Shown here one piece after another: positions 7,973 to 14,198 of a stretch of 30,005 bases of DNA. Source of the DNA: Bacteroidales bacterium (lineage in GTDB: Bacteria > Bacteroidota > Bacteroidia > Bacteroidales > SM23-62); contig JADHVS010000033.1 of NCBI GenBank assembly GCA_016783865.1, positions 1 through 30,005 on the forward strand, given 5' to 3'. Position numbers and translations under genes: made by a program. The notes beneath the pieces were generated by a model that saw only the letters and a program-made list of their open reading frames with translations, was not told where the DNA came from and searched no databases. Positions within the stretch are counted from its first letter, which is position 1. Each line of letters opens with the position of its first letter.

Positions 7973-8767
7973 TTACCAGCTGCCTCCGGCGCCACCTCCG
8001 CCAAATGAGCCGCCACCGCCTCCTCCAAAGCCTCCGAAACCACCAAAGTTTCCGCCTCCGGAGCTGAAGTTGCCAAAACCGCCGGAATGGGATCCTCTTG
8101 ATCCGCTGGCCATGAAAAGAAGGGCCCAGAGGGGCAGATTATGACCGACGGCACGGCCCCGGCCGGATCTTCTTCCCCAGACAAAGCTCATCATGATGAT
8201 AAAGAAGAAGATAAAACCTATGACTGCTCCAGGACCGCCGGATCCGGAACGCTGCCGGATATATTCATCGGCTGTATACTCGCCTTCTGTCAGCTCGATG
8301 ATGGTTGTGGTGGCTGCATCCAGACCATCGAAATAGCGCTGCTCTTTGAAATAGGGGATCATATCATATTCCACTATGCGGTTGGTTATGGCGTCGGGAA
8401 CAAATTCCTCGAGCCCGTAACCTGTGGCAATGAAAACATCTCCTTTTGTCCTGTCGGCGGAAGGATTCATTAAGATCACGATCCCATTGTCCTTATCTTT
8501 TGTACCCACTCCCCATTTTTCGCCAAGCTGAAAAGTAAAATCTGCAATATCATACCCATGGATGTCATCAAGAATTACTACATATATCTGTGTAGATGTC
8601 TGATAATAAAATGATTGCAGTTTACTCTCAAGGGTCGCCCTGTTGTTGTCATTGAGTAGTTGCGAAAAATCGTTTACCATCCTTGGCGGCTCCATCGGAT
8701 CAGGGATGTCCTGGGATATTGCTGCCATTGGAATCATGGCAAGTAGTAGAATATATATTTTTTTCAT
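7973..8767 (-). CDS. TPM-domain membrane protein with glycine-rich tail (YgcG-like)
   Basis: The protein has 264 residues: a signal peptide (MKKIYILLLAMIPMAAISQ), a TPM domain (about 30-165, with STQIYVVILDDIHGYD and NGIVILMNPSADRTKGDVF), a transmembrane helix near 180-197 (AVIGFIFFFIIMMSFVWG), and a strongly glycine-rich C-terminus ending GGSW. TPM domains are found in TLP18.3/Psb32/MOLO-1-type proteins. Bacterial members with a Gly-rich tail are often encoded beside LemA, as here. A role in envelope maintenance is likely, but the biochemical activity is unproven. Confidence 0.88.
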   Translation of the reverse strand: MKKIYILLLAMIPMAAISQDIPDPMEPPRMVNDFSQLLNDNNRATLESKLQSFYYQTSTQIYVVILDDIHGYDIADFTFQLGEKWGVGTKDKDNGIVILMNPSADRTKGDVFIATGYGLEEFVPDAITNRIVEYDMIPYFKEQRYFDGLDAATTTIIELTEGEYTADEYIRQRSGSGGPGAVIGFIFFFIIMMSFVWGRRSGRGRAVGHNLPLWALLFMASGSRGSHSGGFGNFSSGGGNFGGFGGFGGGGGGSFGGGGAGGSW

Positions 8768-8779
8768 TATTTTATAGTT

Positions 8780-8829
8780 ACAAGTCTGTAAGTCGCCAGT
8801 CTGCCAGTCTGCCAGTCTGCCAGTCTTCT
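8780..8829. repeat. Octamer-period CAGTCTGC repeat block 2
   Basis: Repeats of CAGTCTGC with an 8-bp period, preceded by AAGTCTGT and AAGTCGCC variants. The block lies between the two TPM genes and is the same class as the blocks at 1285, 10019 and 12866. Confidence 0.8.
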
Positions 8830-8842
8830 GGTATTCTCTTCC

Positions 8843-8898
8843 GATTCACGATTCACGATTCACGATTCACGATTCACGATTCACGATTCACGATTCAC
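8843..8898. repeat. Heptamer array, GATTCAC type, overlapping a stop codon
   Basis: Eight perfect copies of GATTCAC with a strict 7-bp period. The right end runs into the coding region of the minus-strand TPM gene at 8888-9325, so its last codons and stop come from the repeat. Confidence 0.92.
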
Positions 8899-9325
8899 CG
8901 AAAGATATTTCATCATCCAATTCATTCTCATCGTCCAGCTGATAGGGAAATTGCTTCTTAAGCTGCTCCCCGGCCAATTTGATACCCGATTCAAGCCCTT
9001 CGGTAAATTGGCCTTCCTTAAAGCATTCTGTCATCAGATCTTTGATATCATCCCATAAATGATCCGGTACCACAGAATTGATGCCGGCATCTCCCAGTAT
9101 GGCGAATTTATGGTCTTCAGTAGCAAGGTAGAACAGCACCCCGTTCCTTAATTTGGTCTTGTGCATTTTGAGTTGTTCGAATAAATAGGCTGCCCTGTCG
9201 AGCACATCTGCTTTACATTTTTTATCAATGTGCACACGGATCTCACCGGATGTGTTTTTCTCGGCATCCCTGATGGCCTGCTTTATCCTGGCTTTCTGTT
9301 CGGTTGTAAAGAGTTTAGCTGGCAT
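8888..9325 (-). CDS. TPM-domain protein, soluble
   Basis: This 145-residue protein has a single TPM domain and no signal peptide or membrane helix: SGEIRVHIDKKCKADVLDRA, then VLFYLATEDHKFAILGDAGI. The C-terminus is acidic (DDENELDDEISF). Its start is two bases from the LemA stop, so it is cotranscribed with lemA. It pairs with the membrane TPM protein downstream. The final GES and the TGA come from the GATTCAC heptamer array, so the original C-terminus may have been slightly different. The function is unproven. A cytosolic TPM next to LemA is a common Bacteroidota arrangement. Confidence 0.88.
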   Translation of the reverse strand: MPAKLFTTEQKARIKQAIRDAEKNTSGEIRVHIDKKCKADVLDRAAYLFEQLKMHKTKLRNGVLFYLATEDHKFAILGDAGINSVVPDHLWDDIKDLMTECFKEGQFTEGLESGIKLAGEQLKKQFPYQLDDENELDDEISFGES

Positions 9326-9327
9326 AA

Positions 9328-9918
9328 TTAAAATTCAACGGTTGGCGGGACTTCGCTTCCTTCGCTGGCTTCAAAATATTCTTTCTTGTCGAATCCAAAT
9401 ATTGCGGCTGCGATCAGTTGTGGGAATTTCCTGATATAGCGGTTATAATTCATGGTCGACTCATTGAATTTTCTCCTTTCCACAGCGATCCTGTTTTCAG
9501 TGCCTTCGAGCTGTGCCTGCAGGTCCATGAAATTCTGGTTAGCTTTCAGGTCAGGATACCTTTCAACTACAACCATTAATCTCGAAAGGGCGGAGCTGAG
9601 TCCATCCTGGGCATTCTGGAATTGCTGAATAGCGGAGGCATCCAGGTTTTCCGGATTGATATTAACGGAGGTGGCCTTTGCACGGGCTTCAATTACCTGG
9701 GTTAATGTTTCCTGCTCGAAATCAGCATAACCCTTCACGGTGCTGACCAGGTTTGGTATCAGGTCGGCCCTGCGTTGACAGGCATTTTCAACCTGTGCCC
9801 ACTGTGCCGTAACCCCTTCATCCAGTTCGACCATTCGATTGTAGCCGCAACCAGACAAAAACGGGATAGTCATTATCAGAAGAAAAAACTTTCCAAAAGT
9901 CAGAATTTTTGTTTTCAT
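9328..9918 (-). CDS. lemA: LemA-family lipoprotein
   Basis: The protein has 196 residues. The N-terminal leader has a lipobox (PFLSGC, C24), so it should be a lipid-anchored LemA. The helical-bundle signature follows: QWAQVENACQRRADLIPNLV and STVKGYADFEQETLTQVIEA, with later RKFPQLIAAAIFGF. LemA proteins are small envelope proteins that usually sit beside TPM or metallopeptidase genes; the molecular role is unknown. It heads the minus-strand run lemA, tpm, tpm, capA. A TAnnTTTG-like box lies at 9965-9972, about 47 bases upstream. Confidence 0.93.
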   Translation of the reverse strand: MKTKILTFGKFFLLIMTIPFLSGCGYNRMVELDEGVTAQWAQVENACQRRADLIPNLVSTVKGYADFEQETLTQVIEARAKATSVNINPENLDASAIQQFQNAQDGLSSALSRLMVVVERYPDLKANQNFMDLQAQLEGTENRIAVERRKFNESTMNYNRYIRKFPQLIAAAIFGFDKKEYFEASEGSEVPPTVEF

Positions 9919-9964
9919 TCGTTTAAATTTTCATGTTCGTTTAATAAAGTGATATTTAAAGACT

Positions 9965-9972
9965 CAAAATTA
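9965..9972 (-). promoter_or_regulatory. Putative -7 box for the lemA cluster
   Basis: The plus strand reads CAAAATTA, which is TAATTTTG on the minus strand and fits TAnnTTTG. No good -33 TTG was seen at 19-21 bases. The position suits a leader of about 40 bases before the LemA start. Weak, by-eye evidence. Confidence 0.4.
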
Positions 9973-10018
9973 GTCAATTGATTGGAGAAATCCTTGGTGG
10001 AGGATGGGAGAATAGTTA

Positions 10019-10107
10019 ACAAGTCGCCAGTCCGCAAGTCGCCAGTCCGGGTGCCAGAGCTTCCGTTCTTCACTCGAAGACTTGCAGACTTGCAGACTTG
10101 CAGACTC
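10019..10107. repeat. Octamer-period repeat block 3 in the lemA/hutU divergent region
   Basis: Two rounds of a 16-bp unit (CAAGTCGCCAGTCCG-type) at the left and three rounds of ACTTGCAG, 8-bp period, at the right. The 388-bp region 9919-10306 between lemA and hutU holds this block, two promoter-like boxes and the inverted-repeat element at 10158-10293. I see no open reading frame of interest there. Confidence 0.8.
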
Positions 10108-10137
10108 TTCCCCAGCTACCTGCTATCAAAGATTTTC

Positions 10138-10145
10138 TAACTTTG
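10138..10145 (+). promoter_or_regulatory. Putative -7 box upstream of hutU
   Basis: TAACTTTG matches TAnnTTTG. No convincing -33 element was found 19-21 bases upstream. If it is used, transcription would begin near 10152, at the edge of the inverted-repeat element, and the whole element would lie in the hutU leader RNA. Confidence 0.4.
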
Positions 10146-10157
10146 TGTTATACTAAC

Positions 10158-10293
10158 TAGTGTCTGCAAGAAAACTCTCGTTTTCTGAAAAGCCTCGTCA
10201 TTCTGAATTTATTTCAGAATCTCATTTTCAGATGGTTATAGATTCCGAAATAAATTCGGAATGACGTAATATCTAGTTTTCTTGCAGGCACTA
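10158..10293. mobile_element. MITE-like 136-bp element with terminal inverted repeats, copy 1
   Basis: The left end TAGTGTCTGCAAGAAAACT (10158-10176) and the right end (10275-10293, reverse complement TAGTGCCTGCAAGAAAACT) match at 18 of 19 bases. Inside is a hairpin with 27-base arms (10196-10222 and 10240-10266, two mismatches, both G-U tolerant in RNA) and a 17-base loop. ACTAAC flanks both sides (10152-10157 and 10294-10299), consistent with a 6-bp target-site duplication. No coding capacity. A second copy is at 29864. Mobilisation by a transposase elsewhere is inferred. Confidence 0.75.
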
Positions 10294-10306
10294 ACTAACT
10301 CCACCT

Positions 10307-12316
10307 ATGACTGCAGACGAATTCAGGCGTTCAATATTGCAAGGGATCCCGGATAAAATCCCCCCGGAAAAAGAATATCAAAAGGATATTAACCATGCCC
10401 CACGGCGGAAGGACATCCTCACACAGGATGAGAAGAAACTGGCACTTAAAAATGCACTACGCTATTTTAAGAAGGACCACCATACCTCCCTGGCCGCAGG
10501 TTTCCTTAAGGAGCTGGAGGATTATGGACGCATTTATATGTATCGGTATCGTCCGGATTATGAGATTGCTGCAAGGAGAATCGATGATTATCCACATAAG
10601 TCCCGACAGGCTGCAGCCATCATGTTGATGCTCAGCAATAACCTGGATAACGCAGTGGCACAACACCCGCATGAATTGATCACATATGGTGGAAATGGGG
10701 CGGTATTTCAGAATTGGGCCCAGTACTTATTGACTATGAAGTACCTGGCCATGATGACAGATGAGCAAACACTGGTTATGTATTCAGGGCATCCGATGGG
10801 TTTATTCCCGTCGCATAAGGAGGCACCGCGGGCGGTAATTACCAATGGCATGGTCATTCCCAATTATTCCGGTACCGATGATTATGAAAGGATGAATGCC
10901 CTGGGAGTTTCCCAATATGGACAAATGACGGCCGGATCATTTATGTATATCGGTCCCCAGGGGATTGTTCATGGTACTACCATTACTTTATTGAATGCCG
11001 GAAGGAGGTCAAATCCAGGTGTGAGAGGCGATTTAGGTGGCAAGGTGTTCGTTACATCGGGATTAGGAGGCATGTCGGGTGCCCAGCCCAAAGCCACGGT
11101 GATTGCCGGCGGGATATGCCTGGTGGCGGAGGTCAATCCAAAAGCCATCGAGGTCCGCCACAGCCAGGGATGGGTTGATGAGGTGTATGAGAACCTTAAT
11201 GATCTGACTGGCCGAATGAAATCAGCCAGGGAAAAGAAGGAATCTGTTTCACTGGCCTATGCAGGGAATGTGGTGGATCTTTGGGAAAAACTTGCCCACG
11301 AAGAAATACCGGTAGAGCTTGGATCGGACCAGACCTCCCTTCATAATCCCTTTGCCGGCGGGTATTACCCGGCCGGACTGAGTTTTGAAGAGGCTAATGA
11401 TATGATGGTAAAAGATCATGACAAATTTCGGAAACGGGTTCATGAGTCGCTTCAGCGTCAGGTGAAAGCCATCAACAAGCTCACTGCAGTCGGGATGTAT
11501 TTCTGGGATTACGGGAATGCCTTTTTGCTGGAAGCAGGAAGAGCAGGAGCAGATGTTTTTGCTGCCAACGGCCGGTTCAAATACCCCTCGTATGTGGAGG
11601 ACATTATGGGGCCCCTGTTTTTCGATTATGGCTTTGGTCCCTTCCGCTGGGTCTGCGCTTCCAATGACCCACGTGACCTCGAAAAAACCGATAAGATTGC
11701 AATTGATGTGCTGGAGCAGCTGGCCCGGAAATCGCCAAAACAGATCCGGCAGCAGATGGAAGACAATATCCACTGGATCAGGGAGGCTGGAAAAAATAAC
11801 CTGGTGGTTGGATCACAGGCCCGGATACTCTATGCCGATTGCCTGGGCAGAATAGAAATAGCCAGGACCTTTAATGCCGCTATCAGGAAGGGAGAGATTT
11901 CAGCACCTGTTGTGCTTGGCCGCGATCATCATGATGTAAGTGGGACCGATTCTCCATTCAGGGAAACATCTAACATTTATGATGGTTCAAGTTTTACCGC
12001 TGATATGGCAGTGCAGAATGTGATTGGGGATGCTTTTCGTGGTGCCACATGGGTCTCCCTGCACAATGGGGGTGGAGTGGGCTGGGGAGAAGTCATCAAT
12101 GGCGGATTTGGCATGGTTTTAGATGGGTCTTCAGAGGCAGACAAACGGTTGGAACAGATGTTGTATTGGGATGTGAATAATGGGATTGCCCGGAGGAGTT
12201 GGGCACGGAATGAACCGGCCATGTTCACGATTGCAGAAGAAATGAAAAGAAATGAATCTTTACAGGTTACCATGCCCAACCTTGCAGATGATGATTTGAT
12301 AAATTCGTTATTCTGA
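10307..12316 (+). CDS. hutU: Urocanate hydratase (urocanase), long form
   Basis: This enzyme converts urocanate to imidazolonepropionate in histidine degradation, using tightly bound NAD, in the cytoplasm. The protein has 669 residues, longer than the ~555-residue proteobacterial HutU but the usual size of the Bacteroidota/Firmicutes long form. Motifs: YGGNGAVFQNWAQYLLTMKY (127-146), YSGHPMGLFPSH (159-170), GLGGMSGAQPKA (252-263), GFGPFRWVCASNDP (442-455), GRDHHDVSGTDSPFRET (538-554) and LHNGGGVGWGEVINGGFGM (585-603). No hutH, hutI or hutG gene is within reach, so the pathway partners must lie elsewhere. Expression may be affected by the inverted-repeat element in its leader. Confidence 0.95.
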   Translation: MTADEFRRSILQGIPDKIPPEKEYQKDINHAPRRKDILTQDEKKLALKNALRYFKKDHHTSLAAGFLKELEDYGRIYMYRYRPDYEIAARRIDDYPHKSRQAAAIMLMLSNNLDNAVAQHPHELITYGGNGAVFQNWAQYLLTMKYLAMMTDEQTLVMYSGHPMGLFPSHKEAPRAVITNGMVIPNYSGTDDYERMNALGVSQYGQMTAGSFMYIGPQGIVHGTTITLLNAGRRSNPGVRGDLGGKVFVTSGLGGMSGAQPKATVIAGGICLVAEVNPKAIEVRHSQGWVDEVYENLNDLTGRMKSAREKKESVSLAYAGNVVDLWEKLAHEEIPVELGSDQTSLHNPFAGGYYPAGLSFEEANDMMVKDHDKFRKRVHESLQRQVKAINKLTAVGMYFWDYGNAFLLEAGRAGADVFAANGRFKYPSYVEDIMGPLFFDYGFGPFRWVCASNDPRDLEKTDKIAIDVLEQLARKSPKQIRQQMEDNIHWIREAGKNNLVVGSQARILYADCLGRIEIARTFNAAIRKGEISAPVVLGRDHHDVSGTDSPFRETSNIYDGSSFTADMAVQNVIGDAFRGATWVSLHNGGGVGWGEVINGGFGMVLDGSSEADKRLEQMLYWDVNNGIARRSWARNEPAMFTIAEEMKRNESLQVTMPNLADDDLINSLF

Positions 12317-12322
12317 TCGAAA

Positions 12323-12859
12323 ATGAAAAAAATGAAGGATCATATATGGCTGCTGTTTGCAGTGCTGGTAATGCTTTCGGGATGTATTGATTTCCTGGGA
12401 GATGATTTGCCTGATGACGACAGGGCCATCATCATAGATTCATGGAAATGCAATGAGAGTGATACCTACCTGAATCCTGCGAGCGCATTTCACGCTGCTC
12501 GCAGCGGGATTAGCGAGCACAATAAAAAATATTTACAAAGGATCGAAGATTCCTCGCCGCAAGCGGCGAGGAGCTTCAAATCAGCCATGGCTATTTATTG
12601 GGTACACATTGAGGAACATCCGGAAGATTCAACAAAAATATTGATCTACAATTTCTTCGACCTGGATGAGAACGTTGCTGCAGAAGCTACTGTATCAGGA
12701 AAAAACTTATACCTCCCTCAACAAACACTCGAAGGAGGATTTACTTTCAATGGTACCGGCAGAGTTTCGCGTGAAGCAGATAAGATCGACTGGACGTATT
12801 CCTTAGATGATGGTAGTGGGCTGGAGGTGGAGATTACCGCGGTTTATACGCGAAACTGA
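12323..12859 (+). CDS. Small lipoprotein with repeat-derived in-frame insert
   Basis: This 178-residue putative lipoprotein (lipobox MLSGC, C21) starts six bases after the hutU stop. The C-terminal part (TKILIYNFFDLDENVAAEAT, then GGFTFNGTGRVSREADKIDW) resembles the beta-rich small lipoproteins common in Bacteroidota, with lipocalin-like spacing. I do not know a function. Residues 51-85 are encoded by DNA that matches the REP-like repeat family (12473-12577), so a repeat has entered the gene without breaking the frame. The insert separates WKCNES from the rest and may have altered or inactivated the protein. Confidence 0.75.
   Translation: MKKMKDHIWLLFAVLVMLSGCIDFLGDDLPDDDRAIIIDSWKCNESDTYLNPASAFHAARSGISEHNKKYLQRIEDSSPQAARSFKSAMAIYWVHIEEHPEDSTKILIYNFFDLDENVAAEATVSGKNLYLPQQTLEGGFTFNGTGRVSREADKIDWTYSLDDGSGLEVEITAVYTRN
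12473..12577 (-). repeat. REP-like element, copy 3, inside a coding sequence
   Basis: The 48 bases at 12473-12520 are the reverse complement of the GCTCGC element (matching 2871-2917 and 166-215). The stretch 12545-12577 is a second module, with a perfect CTCGCCGC/GCGGCGAG hairpin and a GAGCTTC end that reads GAAGCTCC in reverse, as at 2853. The whole lies within the lipoprotein gene and keeps it open. Confidence 0.75.
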
Positions 12860-12865
12860 TTGAAA

Positions 12866-12955
12866 AAGTCTACAAGTCACCAGTCTGCAAGTCTGCCTTT
12901 GTGAGTGTGCGAATTGGGACTAGAAGACTCGAGGACTCGAAGACTAGAAGACTTC
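12866..12955. repeat. Octamer-period repeat block 4
   Basis: It fills the space between the convergent lipoprotein and CoA-binding genes. It contains CAAGTCACCAGTCTG and AGAAGACTCGAGGACT-type units. The 22 bases at 12900-12921 are identical to 1321-1342, so blocks 1 and 4 share ancestry or exchange sequence. Confidence 0.75.
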
Positions 12956-13315
12956 TTAATACGATCCTGAGTTCAGCATCAGCAGGGCACAATCGCTTTT
13001 TACCTCGATGCCCTGTTCTTTCACCCTGTCGATGAAGTCCTGGTTGTGTGCGCCGGGATTGAAAATTACCCTTTTGGGATTCAGGGATAAGATATAGTCG
13101 TAATATTCTTCCTGTTTTGAGGCGTTTAAATACAATGAAATTGTATGTACGTCTTCGATTTCGGGCTGGCCTGTAAGGATGTCTATCCCTTCGATCTGCC
13201 CCTCCTTTTTACCTACCGGAACCGCATCAAATCCATGCCTGATAAGGCTCTTGATACATTTATATGAGAATTTAGTGTGGTTTGAACTTGCACCGAGGAC
13301 AACAGTTTTTAACAT
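12956..13315 (-). CDS. CoA-binding domain protein (YccU/DUF-type)
   Basis: This 119-residue Rossmann-like domain protein of the CoA_binding family has VVLGASSN near the N-terminus (5-12), a short helix-strand core with VGKKEG, and FNPGAHNQDFIDR (85-97), the usual family signature. Members bind CoA or a related nucleotide; most have no assigned reaction. Length fits the family. The gene stands alone between repeat blocks and has a promoter-like pair upstream (13331-13361). Confidence 0.88.
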   Translation of the reverse strand: MLKTVVLGASSNHTKFSYKCIKSLIRHGFDAVPVGKKEGQIEGIDILTGQPEIEDVHTISLYLNASKQEEYYDYILSLNPKRVIFNPGAHNQDFIDRVKEQGIEVKSDCALLMLNSGSY

Positions 13316-13330
13316 GGCTGAGATTTTTTA

Positions 13331-13361
13331 CAAATGTAGGAATTAACTGTCAGGAGGACAA
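13331..13361 (-). promoter_or_regulatory. Putative promoter for the CoA-binding gene
   Basis: On the minus strand TTG (13361-13359) is followed after 20 bases by TACATTTG (13338-13331). This is a near-ideal match to the Bacteroidota TTTG/TAnnTTTG layout. The start codon is 16 bases downstream of the -7 box. The same layout, with the same box sequence and 20-base spacing, occurs before the SixA gene. Confidence 0.65.
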
Positions 13362-13374
13362 GAGCCGGTGATAC

Positions 13375-13400
13375 GTCATCCCGAATTTATTTTGGGATCT
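13375..13400. repeat. GTCAT...ATCT palindrome module
   Basis: The 26 bases begin GTCATCCCGA and end TTTTGGGATCT, making a short imperfect hairpin. This is the same module family as the arms of the 10158 element (GTCATTCTGA and so on) and the 76-bp array that follows. Confidence 0.7.
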
Positions 13401-13416
13401 GTAAGGTCGAATAGGG

Positions 13417-13595
13417 AGATCCTGAACTGAATTCAGGATGACGGGTTGGTAGTCATCCTGGGCTTGTCTCAGGATCTGTTCAGATGGCAGCCAGATCCTG
13501 AACTGAATTCAGGATGACGGGTTGGTAGTCATCCTGAGCTTGTCTCAGGATCTGTTCAGATGGCAGCCAGATCCTGAACTGAATTCAGGATGACT
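13417..13595. repeat. 76-bp tandem array of palindrome modules, about 2.4 copies
   Basis: Units start at 13417, 13493 and 13569 (period 76). They differ at one base (GGGCTTG or GAGCTTG). Each unit joins two hairpin modules, CCTGAACTGAATTCAGG and GTCATCCTGAGCTTGTCTC followed by AGGATCTG. The last partial copy ends at the ispF stop codon: the TAG is read on the minus strand from bases 13594-13596. Confidence 0.9.
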
Positions 13596-14073
13596 ACAGG
13601 TTTTCGAGGAGTACAACCGCATATGCAGAAACGCCTTCTTCGCGTCCCACATAACCCATATTATCGGTTGTGGTTGCCTTGATAGAAATATCGCTTAGGT
13701 GCATATCCAAAACCTCCGAGAGAGCTTCCCGCATACCGGGGATGTGCTGACTGAGCTTTGGCTGCTGAAGGCAAATGGTTGAATCAATGTTGTTGATCTG
13801 GAAACCCTTGAGCCTGATAATGTCTTTCGTGCGATGCAGCAGAACCTTACTGTCGATATTCTTAAACTCCGGAGAAGTACTCGGGAAGTGGGTACCAATA
13901 TCACCGGCAGAAGCAGCCCCCAGCAAGGCGTCGCAAATGGCATGGATCAATACATCCCCATCGGAATATCCGATACATCCCTTTTTCCAGGGAATTTCAA
14001 TGCCGCCAATTATCAATTTATGATCTGGTCCCAGGCGATGGACATCGAAACCGAAGCCTATGCGTAAACTCAT
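13594..14073 (-). CDS. ispF: 2-C-methyl-D-erythritol 2,4-cyclodiphosphate synthase
   Basis: IspF is the MEP-pathway enzyme converting 4-diphosphocytidyl-methylerythritol 2-phosphate to the cyclic diphosphate with loss of CMP. It acts as a cytoplasmic trimer with a divalent metal. The protein has 159 residues, full length. Metal ligands D10 and H12 (GFGFDVHRL) and H44 (DGDVLIHAICDALLGA) are present, as are DIGTHFPSTSP and the nucleotide-binding TTTDNMGYVGREEGVSAYA. The stop codon lies at the edge of a 76-bp tandem repeat. The gene stands alone; no other MEP gene is nearby. Confidence 0.97.
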   Translation of the reverse strand: MSLRIGFGFDVHRLGPDHKLIIGGIEIPWKKGCIGYSDGDVLIHAICDALLGAASAGDIGTHFPSTSPEFKNIDSKVLLHRTKDIIRLKGFQINNIDSTICLQQPKLSQHIPGMREALSEVLDMHLSDISIKATTTDNMGYVGREEGVSAYAVVLLENL

Positions 14074-14081
14074 AATGAAGA

Positions 14082-14109
14082 GAGTGACGAGTGACGAGTG
14101 ACGAGTGAC
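14082..14109. repeat. Heptamer array, GAGTGAC type
   Basis: Four perfect GAGTGAC units, period 7, lie eight bases upstream of the ispF start, where the promoter or leader of ispF should be. Confidence 0.88.
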
Positions 14110-14163
14110 GAGAAAGAGTGTCTGTTAATTTAGGATAATCTAATATAACTAAAATATTGAATA

Positions 14164-14191
14164 CCTCGCAACTCGTACCTCGCACCTCGCA
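14164..14191. repeat. Heptamer array, CCTCGCA type
   Basis: Four 7-bp units: CCTCGCA, ACTCGTA, CCTCGCA, CCTCGCA. It lies just beyond the porV stop codon (14199). The units are degenerate but the period is kept. Confidence 0.7.
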
Positions 14192-14198
14192 ACTGTTT

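Noticed and set aside
11249..11773. 174-residue open frame antisense to hutU
   Set aside because: It lies wholly inside a strongly conserved enzyme gene and has no domain, start context or promoter of its own.
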